From positions 2,170,001 to 2,234,000 of the forward strand of contig NW_026515540.1 in assembly GCF_014898815.1 (NCBI RefSeq): a stretch of DNA of 64,000 bases, given 5' to 3'. The stretch is from Panonychus citri. Lineage: Eukaryota > Arthropoda > Arachnida > Trombidiformes > Tetranychidae. The position numbers were made by a program, and so were the translations under genes. Within the stretch, counting starts at the first letter, position 1. Every line of letters begins with the position of its first letter. Below the pieces are notes generated by a model. The model was given only the letters and a program-made list of their open reading frames with translations. It did no database searches and was not told the DNA's origin. This document shows positions 1 to 14,960 of the stretch, piece by piece.

Positions 1-599
1 TATTGAGTAACTGGTTCTTTTTGTTGTCAACTGATGATTAACAATCCAATTAGAAGTAAATCAAAATTACCAAGCGGTTAATTTAGCACTTGGAATGATC
101 GGAAATTAATCACAATTAGAAAATGAATGTAACAACAATCCAGAAGTAACCGGCTGATGATGAGAGTCTTTATCTTCCTATAAATGGATCATGTAATTTT
201 CGTCTCTCTTTCTTTGCTCTCTGTCTTTTTTTCCCCGAGGTCTTTGTCTTTTTGGGTTAATCCAATTGTGATGTGTTTAATTGTTTATCCAAATCAATCA
301 AATGTCATGTAAACATTAATGATGGAAAAATTTTGCGACAACATTGCACATGAAACCATTTTGTTTTCAATCCAATTGAAGACACAAATATGATAACTGA
401 TGATGAGGTTTTATGTTTTAATCGTCATCATTTGTTTTCTTATAATCATAAATATCAATTATGATTTATTATTAATTAGAGGATTATTCACATTTACACA
501 CATCATTCTTGATCATTTTGTGTCAGGTTGATCAAGTGATTAAGATTGATAGTTAGTTGGTTCTTTTGCTTTTCTTTGTTCAATTCGGTTTTGTTATTA
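1..599. other. 3' flank of the cyclophilin H gene, no gene seen
   Basis: AT-rich sequence with no convincing coding exon. On the minus strand an AATAAA-type signal (plus-strand TTTATT at 465-470) lies about 130 bases past the PPIH stop and is a candidate polyadenylation signal. Nothing else is recognised. Confidence 0.5.
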
Positions 600-1281
600 T
601 TACATTTCTCCACATTGAGATACCGTCACTTGAAGTTTAGGTTTATTGTTTGGACCTATGGGGACATTTTCTATCTTTCTCATGACCAAAAGTCCGTCAA
701 CTATACGGCCAAAGACAACATGTTTACCGTCCAGAAATTTACATGGAGCACAGGTAATGAAAAATTGGCAGCCATTTGTATCTTTACCAGAATTTGCCAT
801 GGAAAGTAAACCAGGGGAATCATGAGAAAGGTCAAAATTTTCATCTTGAAATCGACCACCATAAGTACTCATCAGTCCAGTTCCATCTCCGTTAACAAAA
901 TCACCACCTTGAATCATAAAATCTTTAATTACTCTGTAAAAAAAAGGAAATTAATTTAGATCTAATTGAAAAACGAAAAGAAAAACTAACCTATGGAAAG
1001 TGCAACCTTTATATCCAATTGGAATTCCGTCTTTCTTAAATTCGCCGGTACAAAATTGTCTGAACACAGGGAAGAAACACAATTAAATGAAGTTAATTTA
1101 AAATTAAAATGAATGAAAATTCAACAATTTACCTGAAATTTTCCGCAGTTTTAGGAACAACATCAGCAAAAAGTTCAAATTTAATTCTTCCAACCTCAGT
1201 GTTACCAATGGAAATGTCAAAAAAGACAACAGGATTATTAGAATTTCTCAATTGTGATTGAATTTGACTCCAAGAAGACAT
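600..1281 (-). CDS. PPIH: Cyclophilin H, spliceosomal peptidyl-prolyl isomerase (3 exons)
   Basis: Coding exons on the minus strand are 1281-1133, 1059-991 and 933-600. All introns are GT-AG (73 and 57 bases) and the phases agree, giving 183 residues; human PPIH has 177. The start is the ATG at 1281 (MSSWSQIQ); an upstream in-frame ATG would add residues unlike the family. Visible motifs run in family order: NPVVFFDISIG, ELFADVVPKTAENFR, the active-site stretch FHRVIKDFMIQGGDF, NGCQFFIT, LDGKHVVFG, and the ending VSQCGEM typical of PPIH. In known homologues this cyclophilin binds the U4/U6.U5 snRNP through PRPF4 and catalyses proline cis-trans isomerisation in the nucleus. The residue matching cyclophilin A Trp121 is Phe here (KFLDGKH), which may alter cyclosporin binding. 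The gene is divergent from the glutamate receptor. Confidence 0.95.
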
Positions 1282-2254
1282 AATTAAACAACTCAACTGA
1301 ACCAGGGAACGATTAAGTGGACAAAAGAAACAAGAAACTATTGTCAACAATTAAAAACAATTAACTAAATTGACCGAAAACAAAGTAAACAAATTCAACT
1401 GAACCGCTCAAAGAATCACATTGATCTTTATGCCTCTTGAGGGAGGAAAAAGTATTAAAAGTTAACAAGGCGCAAAACTTGAATTCGGATTCGATGGTCA
1501 CAATTATCGTCCAAGTGGAAATTGTTTCTCGAAGTGTTCATACATTTATCGAGAACAGTGATACATATAAACTTGAAGATTTTGTTTCGATTTGAGTCTC
1601 AAAATTGTCCATCGATTGGCAAAAGGAAAGATTCGAGTCGAAACTAAAAGTTTACATGTTTATACTTGTTCTTGTTATGAGAATAAGAGATGTCACTATG
1701 GAGATCGATTTAGAACTTTGTTCTAAGTCGAAAATGATTCGTTGAGAAGAGTAACAAAAAGTATGGCGAAAAGTTTATCTTATTCGTTATTCAGTTCTCA
1801 GAATCTGATCATCCTCATTCATTTCCATTATTCTTTGTGATCATCGTCACAATCAAATGGGTGAAACAGAGTTAATTTTAATTGTTCAACTCAAAAATTT
1901 ACTGGATTTATAATGTTAACCAAAGTGATTGGATTAATTGAATCAACAATTTGTAGTGATTTAAGTGATTTAACCAAATTAACAAATGGATACTAATGTT
2001 GTTTGTTTTTTTCTTTAACTAAATTAGTTGATTTTGTCACAATTAACTTAGTCATCAACCATCATCAGTATATCATAATTACAATAATCTTCATCAATCA
2101 TTGATTAGTGTTTAATTTTTACAATTAATTTCGATTGATTGAAAAACTTTTTTTCCTCTCAAAAATTACCATTCATTAAACTTTTATTTACTTTCAATTG
2201 TTCATCATCAGTAATAATTAACATTGATTGTTGATTGTTCAAAGTTAATTGAAA
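1282..2254. promoter_or_regulatory. Divergent intergenic region between PPIH and the glutamate receptor
   Basis: About 970 bases separate the two start codons, which point away from each other. It must hold both 5' UTRs and probably both promoters. No TATA box or initiator could be assigned with confidence. The half nearest the receptor is rich in CAATTA/TTGATT words. An extra non-coding exon for either gene cannot be excluded. Confidence 0.5.
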
Positions 2255-2387
2255 ATGTTGATTCGATCGGAAATCAATTTTTTCCTAATGATTAACAAAT
2301 TGTTCCAAGTAGCTTCTATCTTATTAATAATTGGTGATGTTAATTTGGTTAAAAGTGTTTCCGGAGTTCCTAGAGTAGTTAAAATAG
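2255..2387 (+). CDS. Glutamate receptor exon 1: signal peptide
   Basis: Encodes residues 1-44 from the ATG at 2255. A hydrophobic run (FQVASILLIIG) forms a signal peptide, followed by GVPRVVKI, the first strand of the amino-terminal domain. The donor is G|GTAAGT, phase 1. It joins exon 2 to read VVKIGALFTED, a normal iGluR beginning. An earlier non-coding exon is possible. Confidence 0.88.
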
Positions 2388-3472
2388 GTAAGTCAACAAT
2401 TAACAATTAACATAAACAATTAGCTGTCAATTCAATTGTCTGAACAATTAAATCGTGCCAACTTTCAACTCGAAACAAATTGAAAAAGTTTTTTTTTTCC
2501 TTCAATTTTGTGTTAATATTTTTTACTTTCCAACCAATTAAATTTAATTACCATGAAATTTAATTTGATTAACAAAAATACCAGAAGTATGAAATTTGAT
2601 GATAACAATTACCAAAGTAAATTCAATTGTAATTGTTAATGGCGATGGTTAATTGTAATATATTAATAAATATAGTCTTCTAATTAACTTTCAAGTAAAA
2701 ATCATCATCTTATATTTGATATTAAATTGTCACTGGTTGAACAATTAACCGAAACAATTAATTTCACTGTTCAATAGAATTGATTAATAACCTTAATAGC
2801 ATCAGCGGAGAAATAATATATTTAACCATGATTAAGTTAATTCAGTTCCATAGATTCAAGTTAATGAGTCAAAAGTAGTAAGAAAAAAAAAATGAAACAA
2901 AAGCTGAAAAACTTTTCGTGTAGTTGATTAAATGTAATAATATAAATCAACCACCCACCGGTGGGTATCTTCAGTAATTAATATCCACCTAGATGATTAG
3001 ATTAGCTGATTGAGTAAGTTAATCAAATGAACAGCAAATAATCATAATCAAGGAGATATAAATTAATGTTGAGTCTTTGGGGGTTGACTGTGAATAGATT
3101 TGAATGTCAATGAATTTCAAATGAACAACATTTTTATGACAATGAAATTTAGTTACTATTAATGATATTGAGAAATTCAATTCAACTCATTTGAAATTGA
3201 TTTAGGATGATGATCATGATGATCATGTTGGTGGTAGTGAATTCAATGTTAAATTGTTATTGGTTTAATAATAACAATAGAGTTTAAAAGGAGGAAAAAA
3301 AATGCTTCCATGTTTAATTTTCCGGTTTCAGAATCAGAATCAGAATCAGAACCAGAATGTGAATCCTTTCAATGACAATTGTATTTATTATTAACATTAT
3401 TATGTGAAAGACTTTATCTGTCATTCATTCAGAATTTCAAACCATGAGGATGATGAACAAGGATGAATGAAT

Positions 3473-3521
<49 letters not shown>

Positions 3522-6500
3522 CATGTGAACATCATTTCCATCGATAGAAAGTTAATCGAAACCATCGATTACATGATCTTTTTTATTCTCATCTTCATCT
3601 TTCTCATCTTCTTTTCATTTTGACATGATCATCATTCTTATTAGAGTAAAGGTGAAGAAAATGAAAGGATGATGATGACAAAATGTATTATATCATCCAA
3701 ATGATGACGGATAAGATAGAGTAAGAGATAGAGAGAGAGAGAGAGGATGAATATTAGGAAATGAAAATAATGAGATGATAAAATCCTATCTGACTGTAAT
3801 CACTTTCTTATTAAGGATTAAAGATAAAGGATGAGGATGATTTGGATCAGTATGATAAAGATAATGATGAAAATATTTGAGATATGCAAAAGTCTGTTGA
3901 TCAAAATCCTTCTCATGATAATGAAATCTCATCCCCATCAATATACTAGTATCACCTTCACCTTTACCTGATCAAAAGCATCACTTTCATCATTCACATT
4001 TCCATCTTCATCTTAGTCAAACTTTACCTGATCATCAACATGAAAATCACCTTCACCTTCATCTTTATTTGAATTTTTTTTCGAAAACAAATTTTCCTCA
4101 AACCATTTTTTTCTATTTGTTTTCTATCTTCACATTATCATGATTCTATCACAATCTTTTCTTTTTGCATCCTCATCCTCTTCCTCTTCGTGTGTATTTC
4201 CTTTTCTCATCCTTATCTTCAACTTACTTATCTTCATGGGAGAAGAAGAAAAAAAAATTCTGTGATCTATTGATGCAGAAACAAAGGGAACATGAAAAAA
4301 AAGGTAACCAAAAGCTGAAGAAACTTTTTCTTTCTTTCTCATCTTTTCCTCTGATTTTCTCATCATCATCTTCATGGAATCATTCATTTCTTATCATCCT
4401 CATCTTACATTATTATTATACTTTAATGTTTTCGTGACTCAATATCTTAGACTGACCCTAACAAACTGAATTTATACCTTTTATCATGAGATTCATTGAG
4501 AATCCAATTTTTTTCCTGTATAACATTTACACTCACCTAAATTCAAACAAACAAATCAAATCAAATAATAAGAAACCAACAGTAAATCAGTAAATCAGTT
4601 AATTATTTTACTTATTTTAATTCAAACACACAAGAAAACTGAATCATCCTCATCCCTTAATCATCACAATTCAACCATTAACTTTCCAATAACAACCAAT
4701 CAACTATCAGGTTCATTTAATGTCAAGTATTATTATCAATTCAAGTAAAACCATTTAATCAGATTATTACCTTAATAACAATCAGTGATAATAATAATAA
4801 TCAACCTTAATAGGATAAAGCTAAATTGTTGACGGAAAATCCATCATAATAACAATCAATTGTAAACCTACGGCAATAGTAACAAAGATGACATTAGATT
4901 AACTATTAGAATTGGAAAGAAACAAAAAGTATCAATGAAACCCAATCACAATCATAATTAATTAACTGATTAACAAAGTTATCCTTTAGATAGTTAATCG
5001 TAATTCACCAATTAACTGGGATAGTCAAAAGATTACAACAATTTGGAAAACTTTTGTTTTTCTATTATCAATTTTCAGGATGAAAACGAAACTTTTGAAA
5101 ACTTTGATTGATCATCAAAAATTCATCACTTTGAGTTCGTAAAAATGATTCGATATCACGAACTTTCAAATTAAGACAAACTCTTAACTAAATCGTTCTG
5201 ACGAACAACTTTTTTGGACTTTCCATTCATAAGAAATTGATTACAACGATTCGCTGTTGAATAGTTAATTGTGCTTCTCATGTTGAACTGAATCAACGTC
5301 AGTAACACTATTGATTGTAATGATCATGATTACCCTTGTATTAGTTGATTAACTAATTATATTATCTACTAAACCTTTTTGGTTGATAATACAACTTGTT
5401 ATATGATGATGATGATGATGATCAAGACTCATTAACAAGATACAATTATTGAGCTAATGTTGCCAATTTCTAGTTAAGGGATAAAAAAATGCTTCAACAA
5501 ATGAAGACAATCAATTAATTGTTGACAAGAAGTTTTTGTTTTTTTTACCATTCTCTTTCATTTTATCATCATTTTCTAGTATTATTATAATAATGATGAT
5601 GGAGAGGATTTGAAGATGAAGATACATGATAAACATGGTAACTGAAATTCAAGATTTCTGGATATCCGACTCTTGGATAATCTTTGTCATCATCATCATC
5701 ATCATCTTGATTGTTGTCATCACTTGTCTTCATTGGGATCCATCTCATTTGTCTCAATTACCATTGTCAACAACTGAATAGATTCAATTAAGATAATCAA
5801 TGAATTGATTTCAAGTGAAATTCAATTGAATTGTTATCTTTATCATGCTCCTTTTCATATGAACAATTCAGCTCCTTGAATATACATAATAAGGATAATT
5901 TGTCTTCTTCATCCTTTTAATCAGCTTTTTTTTTGCATCTCTCATCATCAAGGTGATGATGATCATCTTGATTATCATTGTAATTAACCCATGATCATTA
6001 TCACGATGAAATCAAAGGAAAACTTGTATTGGATGAAACTTTGTCTGTTCTGTGAGTAAATTTAAATTTGATCAACGCTAATTAGATTTTAATTTCCAGT
6101 GTTACCATGATAATCAATTATCATAATCAAGCTAATTACCATTATGATATGTTAATTATATCCATGAGGTTGAATAATGATCATTTTGTGTCAATGAATA
6201 ATTGGAAACAAATTTTTATAAGAATAGATTAAAATTATCATTCAAATTCAGATCATGGAGATAAATCAAGTTTCATCCTTGATGATATGAATCTAATTCT
6301 GTCAATAAAATTGTTGAAAACTTTTTTCTCCCTTTTTACTGAGATTCCCATCTACAGGGTAATCCTGACATGTTCATGATAGTTAATCATCATTCAGATT
6401 TCATGTGATAGAACCAGAAGAAAATTTTTACCTGATTCTTATGCAAGAGAAAAAAGTTGAGTTCTGAATTTTGGTTAACATTTTTTTCCCGTCATTGAAT

Positions 6501-9500
6501 TGTTCTGACATTAACATGACATATTATTATCATGAGAACCAGTGAGATATCTTTCAACTTGAATTTCTTAAAGAAAAAAGTTCTAATCGATTCTGAATAA
6601 CCATTTCAATCTCTCTCGATACAAACCGTGAGAAAAGTATCAAAATCCAAAATTCTAACACCAAAATCATAGGAAAAATTATCATGTAATCAGAATCAGT
6701 AAGAATCTCAACAGATTAGCCAAGGAAATTAATGAATACACAATTTATTCATCATCAATGTTAAGAGATAAGTCTGATATTCATATGGCTGAGATGGTTT
6801 CATTCAGTGTCCTCTGAACTTTTCATGAGAAGAATGAAAAAAAAACTTTATCCCATTAAATATAATAATATCTGGATATTAATATTATTACATCCAAGTC
6901 TTAGCTTCTAGTATGTAATACATTGAATGCTCAATGTTAGTCTGATATTGTTACTGTATAACCAATAAAGTGGATCCTTGATTTGATATAATGTTTATAT
7001 TTGGGATATTATTACATGTAATACCTTTATCTAATACTTGAAGATAAGTGTAATAATATTAACAGAGGAAAAGATGATAAAAAAATATCGCGTGTTCAAT
7101 CATCAAGATTATCTTCATCATCTTCTCAGAACAAGATGGAGAAGAAGAGTTTTTTTTCCTTGTTCATGAAAGAGTCTCGAAAATTAATAGATAGAAAACA
7201 GAAGAAGAAGAAGAGCAAAAAAGTTCTATGGATAAACAAAAGGAGATAAAATTCTGAATCCTGATAATGAATAAATCTCTTCATTCAACTTTCTCATGAT
7301 TCTGTCTTGATGTAATAATCATCTTCAGTAACCATTGAAGAGAAAGAAATTTTTTTTTCGTCCTAAATGTTTCCCCCTTTCCTCCATGAAATATCAACGA
7401 GAATCAAGTATCATGAAGATTATCATGGAATTGTATTAAGATATTCCCACATGATACTCGGAAGTTTCCTCTTTTATCTTGGATAACTTGGTTTTACTTT
7501 TACACTTTAAGGTTAATCCTGATAATCCCTTTTTAGATCAGATAATCCACAACTGAACGGAGAGACTGACAAAAGTAAATCACCAACTGTAATCAACAGG
7601 GGGAGAAAAGTTCTGGCTCAAACTTTTACCATGAAAGTTAACAAGGTTTCAATTGGATTCATTATCATTAGTACAATGATTGGCTTGTGGTCAGTTAATT
7701 AATTAGTTTGAATCATTTTGTATTCACATTTAAACAATTCAAATGAAACTTACTAGCATTTCAATCAATCTTGTCTAATGATTTACAATGAAAAAATAAA
7801 TCTCTTCGGTGATTCATGAGATTTCAGTCTCAAGTTTTCATGAGATAACAAACAGAATTTTATAAATTTATTAGGTAACATAATTTCTGGATTCAATTCA
7901 AAATCTCCAAAGTGTATTCAATGTAAATCTTGAGCATTCTTGTTGATCAGTAATAAAAAAAATCACTTTCCTAACATTGAACAGTTACTATGAAAAAAAA
8001 AATTCTGTATAAATATATACTCATATTCATGAGGAGAAAAGGATATAACTCACCTACAATCTGAACAATCCACTGAATAGTCTGAATTGTTTCAAAGAAA
8101 GAGGGAGAAAAAAATAAGCTCAGAAAAATCCATGGAAAATTGTGTATAATGATAATAATACCTTCTTCCTGTATTCTGATGACATTGATGTATCTCAGAC
8201 AAAGAAAATGTCATCATGATAACATTTTTCATTCCAATACAAAATTTTCACTTCCACTTTAATAATATTACTCAGGATTCTAAACGAATATATCAACTTT
8301 CATGAAACTCTTCATGTCAGAATAAAACAAAACTAATATACAACAATAACATTCCCAATGAATAAGATTTACGTTCAATTTAAATTTCATCTTTTCAACA
8401 TTTTCAATGAACGATTCTAACCATTCAATGTCTCATATATTATATTCACTTTCAAATTCTTTCATCAGGGTAATTAGTCTACTAATTAAGCTACTTAAAC
8501 AACAACAACAACAACTTGATGATACATTTATTTTAATTTTCCATGAAAAGAATGAAAATTATATCCATACTTTCATGACATTCAGCTTGGTAAAAGAATC
8601 AGAATTCATTCTGGAAAATATTCTTTCTCTTTTACTATTACAGTTTCGTCTGGGTGTTTAATGTTTATCCGCTTTTCTTGTTTGATTCAATGAATTAAAG
8701 CTAATTAGCTTAATCTAATTATCTCTCTCTCTCTCTCTCGCTCCCTCTTATCATCACAATTTTCATCATCATTATAATAATTATTTGTTCCATGTTTGTT
8801 TCCATTCCTTCAACATTTCCTCTAGTTGATTCTTAGCATTCTATCAACAGAAAGATGCATTTTGTTTGCTGGAGAAAGAACAAGAAAAAACAAATTTATC
8901 TGATTCTTATTCAGCTTATTTAGTAATTGAACTGAAACAAAATTAACAGAGTCTCATTAATCATGATTAAATTTAATTACTCAAACTTTTTCACAACCTT
9001 CTTGACCGTATGAGATTAATTTGTATTAATAGTGGACAATATAAAATGTTACGAGCTTTGAAAAGTTGACAAAGTGAAAGATAAAAAAAAGTTCAATACA
9101 AAGTTGATAACCTTGATTCTTGATAATTTCAACATTTTCATGAAATTTTATCATGTAATTTATTATATCTACTTATGAGATTTTCCAACTTTCAACAACA
9201 AAATTATATCAAAATCGTTCAACTTTTTGATTGTTGTTGATTGTTTATGTTTTCCAAGTGTATCAACAATTGACTTTATATATAAATTTCAAGTTGCTCT
9301 GTAAATTTCATCCTCTATTGATTCAGAAGGTAACATGAACATTATCATGAACATTATCATCATGATAATAGGTTCAAATACTGTAAAATCTTATATACAC
9401 CATCTTATTTGTCCAAATTATATATTTAATGATCACCATTTTGTAAGAAATAGTTTAGTGATTGATATCCAGCTAATCTGTGAAATTTAATATCATCAGG

Positions 9501-12500
9501 AAATAATTCATTGTGAACAATAGATTTTAAGATTTGGTGTTTATCTCAGGGATTGAAACCTCAGGTCAAATGTATTCAGAGTTTTTCCATAAGACTTTAG
9601 CTTGAAATCTTACATTGAATATAAATATATATCATTCAAGTGATTAACGAATTTGTTTTATACGAAAATTTTGTCACGAAATTCATGATAACTTTTTTTC
9701 AACAAATTTCGTGAAATGTTCAAAATGTTCATTAATCTTTGTTTAAGTTTTTCCTTTTCTTTAACAAACTGTCCCAACGATTTATTTTGATGCTTTTTCT
9801 TAAGCCAACAATCAATTACAATCATGGAAAATATTTAATCATTACTCAGTGAATTTCATTCAGAAATCCTCATGAATAACAAAATGAGAAAAAGGTCCAA
9901 TGTTTAATTGTTTAAATGTCTTATTATGTTTTTGAAATTAACTCATATTCAATTAAATTGATTAGATTGTAATCAGTTAAACTGATGTAATTTCAATTGT
10001 TCAATCATCTTAATCTAATTTAGCTGTAATATAATTTAAATCATTGAATTGAATTAAAATTCAAGAGGAAAAAGCCAACCATTGAAAAATAGATTACAAT
10101 TGATTGAAACCATTGATTTGTGAATAGAAACTGAATCAATAACTATCATCAACAAACAATCAAAGGTAATTAACTTTATCAAAAGTAAACAAGGTAAATA
10201 ATTCAATCAAAACCTAATCTAAGCAAATAACATTAACACAAATTGATTAAGATTAATGATCACAATTAATAACAACCGTTCACAAATATATATAACAAAA
10301 ATTTTATCATGATAAACTAATCATCATGGAAAACTATTAATAATAATCAACCAAGCAAAAGAAAACAAAAACTTATTAAACTAATTGGCTTAATCATTAG
10401 AAGAGCATAAAAACTGAATCTTAATCATGTTACAATTATGATCAGGATTCAAATTTAGTTTGAAGATAAAATTTCAACAGAATTTCAATCAATATAATGA
10501 TTAGACTAACAAGTAAATTGAATCATTTGGATGGTGAAAATTGACTGAGAATTATTCTGATTAAAGAGAAAACTTTCCGAGTTAATCGATTTTTGAATCA
10601 AAGCTCATGATTACAACTTTCTCTTTGGGTCAAAGGTAATAAGAATTCATTATTTGGGTGAAAAAGTTAGTCTTCCTTTCTCATCATATTTCAATAATCA
10701 TCCTAATCGAAACTCGTATATGCATCAATATTTACCCGTTTTCGACCTCAAGTAAACACATTTAATCCCAAGAGATATTATTTCATCATAGTTAACGAAA
10801 GAATTGAACAAGATTCATGCAGATATCATGATACATGTAAATGAATTATCATAGAGTTTCATCATTATTCAGAATTGGCGATGAAGATGATCTTGTTTAC
10901 ATGGAATTGTAATATCAAATATCAAATCTACGAGAAAATATTTTTCATTTCTCATTAGAGGCAAAAAGATACAATTTCTTCAATACTGATGCTCGGAAAG
11001 TTTTGATATTTAAGTTTTCCAAGAGTTTTGATCTTTTCTACATTCATATGATGATGACATCTTCTTCATGAGATCTCATTGGATTTAATTACTAGACAAT
11101 TAAAGTGAATGTATCACATGTGACTTGAATTTAAATTCCATGAGGTTTGTAATCTTGGGAATTATCATTGAATTGTTACTGATTCTGTTTATAAGTTTTC
11201 TCAATGAACATCATCATGATACCTTAAGAGTTAAGTGTCAGTTGGAGCTCTTTAGCAGACTGAATATTCTGAAAAAAGAGAATATTTTTTATTGAAAGAA
11301 CTTTTTTTTCTTCTGATTTTATCCAGTAATCATGCAACTGAATAGCAAGGATACTGATGTAGTATGAAGGTAACAAAGGGATATGATGATCGTGAAAATA
11401 GAGGAATCATGATGATGAGGAATGGAATGAATGAAGAAGATGAAGAAAAAAAGGAAGAAGATAAAAATATCTTCAACAAAATTGATAGGAATGAAGAGAG
11501 GAAATGGACATGATGATGATGAGAATGATGATAAAGGTGGAAAGACAAGGCTAATATAAAGAATCTGAGAAAGGAATATGACGATGATGAATAAGAAGGA
11601 AGAGAAAAGGAAACTCATTGGAAATTGGATTAACCAAGTCAATCCTTTTGATAAGACTTAGTTCAATTCAGTCAACAGTTTGTCTTTTATCAGTTGACCA
11701 TTTGTCAGTTTCAGTCTTTTCGTTTATTCAATTTTAGCGCCATCTTATTCATTTCATTTTTAATCAATCAAAATAGTCAAAATACAAAAAATTTCTCAAA
11801 TAAAGTAACCGATTTAACTTTAATTTAAACAAACTTCAAAGATTAAATAACTGCTAAGATGTCGATATGTTGATAGATACATTGGTCAATAAAGCATCAC
11901 AGGCAGGCTTGAAAAAATTTCAAAAAGTTCTTCAAATGACCTTCAAGTGCGTTCTTTTCTGAATAACCTTTATGACCTTGACCTTGAAATATGACAATTG
12001 AGTAGAGGTTAAACTTCCATAGACGAGATATGGAGCCGTTCGGTCAAGTAGTTTTTGAGTAACCGAGAAAAGACAACTAACAAAGTAGCTGAATTTCCCT
12101 TTATAAAAGAGTAAATAGTTGATACGAAATTTGATAAATTTGCGAAGTCCTGATGAAATGTACAAAATAATTGAAATAATTGTTCGAATTTCACATCACA
12201 GAAAAATTTGTAAATCGGAATAATTAATTGAACATAGAGATTAACAATGAATTAAATACAAATTAAAAGATAAAAAGCTTACCTGCGAATCTTTAAACCT
12301 AAAAGAATCAAAGAAAAGAAAAAATAAGAAAAAAGAGATGATTAAGTAGTTGATTTGATTACAAAGAAAATAAACCAATACAAGCAATGTTTTATATAAT
12401 CTTGGGTGGCGATCTCAATATCGAAAACATTTATCATGAGTCTGAAAATATGTATGATGCTTCTATGCGGTTGTTTTATATTGTTAAAGATCCATTAAAT

Positions 12501-14905
12501 TTAATCAGGATGTTTGCATTTCGAAGTTAAATGACATCAAGATCATATTTGAGGAGCCAACGCCTGGCATAACTTTTTCCGTTGGCCATACAAAGAACAA
12601 TTTAGAAACTATATCTGTAAAAAATTTCATGTCTTTATCCATCACCGTTCTCGAAATAATATCGAAATACAATTTAAGTTTCGATGGCAATTGTGGCCGA
12701 GCGGAACATTTTAGAGAAGCTTTGATGTGTTCCAGCAGAATTGTGACCTTATTTTAAGTTTTACGAAAGTCGATTTTGGGTGATACATTCCCCTTTAACA
12801 CAACAAAACTTACATATTGTCTTTATAGAATTGATATGAAAAACCAAGTAATAAGGAGTAAACTGTAGTGATATTTGGTTTTTACGTCCTAAATAACAGA
12901 CAATGAAACTCGAAAATAAAAGATTTCAAATAATACTCGCACCACTACTTCATCAGTTTCTAAAATAAACGTACTAACAATTTGGGTTTGTAATCGGTTT
13001 TAATGACCAAAAATAAGAAGTCGTTTCATCACTAGAAATTTACTGTCAAATCTTGTCATCATTTTTGCTGTTAAGTATAAAATGATCTTTGAATCAAAGA
13101 ATAACGAATTTGTAAACAAAGATAAAAGTTAATATGATTATAAAATGTTGATTGACATTCCAATTAAAATGTCAACCTGCCTGATACATAAAAAACCACA
13201 ATACTAATTAATAAATCCGGTTACTCAATAAAAAATACCTTCAACAATTAATATGAAACACACTTGATAATCACAATCAGACCATTTAATCATTTTATCA
13301 ATCTTGAGATGAATGAATGTTAATGATAATAATGTATTAAGACAAGACTGATATTTAAATTTAAATAAATCTCAATGTTTTCAGACAAAATTGTTACTCT
13401 TTTCAATATGTAACTGATTATCAGAATGAGACGAATACACTTCTTTCACATTTAGTGTGTTCAATTGTTGTAATACTATCACATCATTTGGTAAACAGTT
13501 TTTCTTTTGGTATAAATCATAGAAAAACCAGAAAATCAGCCAAGTAAAATGTTACACATTTAATACTATGATAAAAGTTATGATAACCTTGTATTAATAT
13601 ATACCAATGGTATTGTCCTTGTTAAGGTATTCAGAAGAAAATGTTGAATCAAAGTTTTACTGACCAACATGATAACCATAATAATAATAATAATAATCAC
13701 TGTATAACTTTTGCCTCTTTCAAACTAACCTTTGTTGTCTCTGGACAATGTTGTTGTTGACACAAAAATAAAATGTATTCACAACAATGAACATTTTACT
13801 TAGACGATTCTTTCCAATTTTTACTGCTTATTATTATTATTATTTTTTCTTCGTGTTATTTATTTCCTATTTTTTTCCTCCATTCATTTATAATGTATAA
13901 TAACTGAAAATGTGAGAGGTTTAGTTTTGAAGGAAGAGGTTAAATCCTTTTTCATTCAAGCAAAATGTGAATACCCTCCTAGTAATCTGAGTATATTGAT
14001 GTTACCTAAATTTAATAGGATTTTGAATGATTCATTAATTTAAATTGTTGATAACAAGGTGAATCTATTTCATGGTAATTTACATTTTAATTATATTATT
14101 TTTTTTTCTTTTTGTTTATCATGAGTTTATTATGAGTTCTAATGGATATCATGGTGAATTCTGTTTCGGTTCTTGTTGAGAAAATAATAATAATAATTGT
14201 TCATTGTTTGATTGTTGACTAAAATTAATAACTAAGGACACTTATTTATTTATATTTTCAGTCTCTAATCATGAAGTTTAAATTGAGTTCTGTCTGTAAC
14301 TAATAATTAGTTGTGATTCGTTTCAATGGATATCATATAAGTTTGAACATAGTACATTTACTAATACGATTGTTATTGAGTTGGAATCAGTAAAAGGAGG
14401 ATAATTTTATCGTATTTGTTTTCAATTCCGTCTGGACATTGATGTTATTATTAAAAAAAAAGGAAAGACGAAAAGTTAATTGTAACAATTTGAGGAAAAA
14501 ATTAACGAGCCAAAGTTACTGTTTATTGTCAACATGGAAAACACTAAGTAAGCAATTTTGTTGATGATGTTTGAAGATGAAATATGAGAAGGGAGTGTGT
14601 GTGTGTTAGTGAATGAGTGAGGGTGGGGTGGGAAAATATCGGAAAATAAACATGAAGAGGGAGAGAATTTTTTCTCGATATTTTGACTTGTTAGCTGAAC
14701 AATCTAATAGTTGAATCTCTTTGGTGTTCCCTTTATTTTGTCCACTTTACTTTGACTTCTTATGTTTTCCACTTCATCTTTGACCATCTCCTCCTCCCAC
14801 TTTTTAGTTTAACCCACTCCCTTCATGTATCTATTTTACCTCTCTACACTATGGCAATGAGTCGAGAATGGTCAAAAGTGAAATGACAATGGAATCAAAA
14901 TAAAC

Positions 14906-14960
<55 letters not shown>

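Noticed and set aside
5569..5757. Minus-strand frame rich in Asp and His
   Set aside because: Translation of GATGAT/ATCATC repeats, with no start context or family resemblance.
11319..11642. Two overlapping Phe/Ser/Ile/His-rich minus-strand frames
   Set aside because: Low complexity from GAAGAT/GATGAT repeats. The hydrophobic look comes from base composition.
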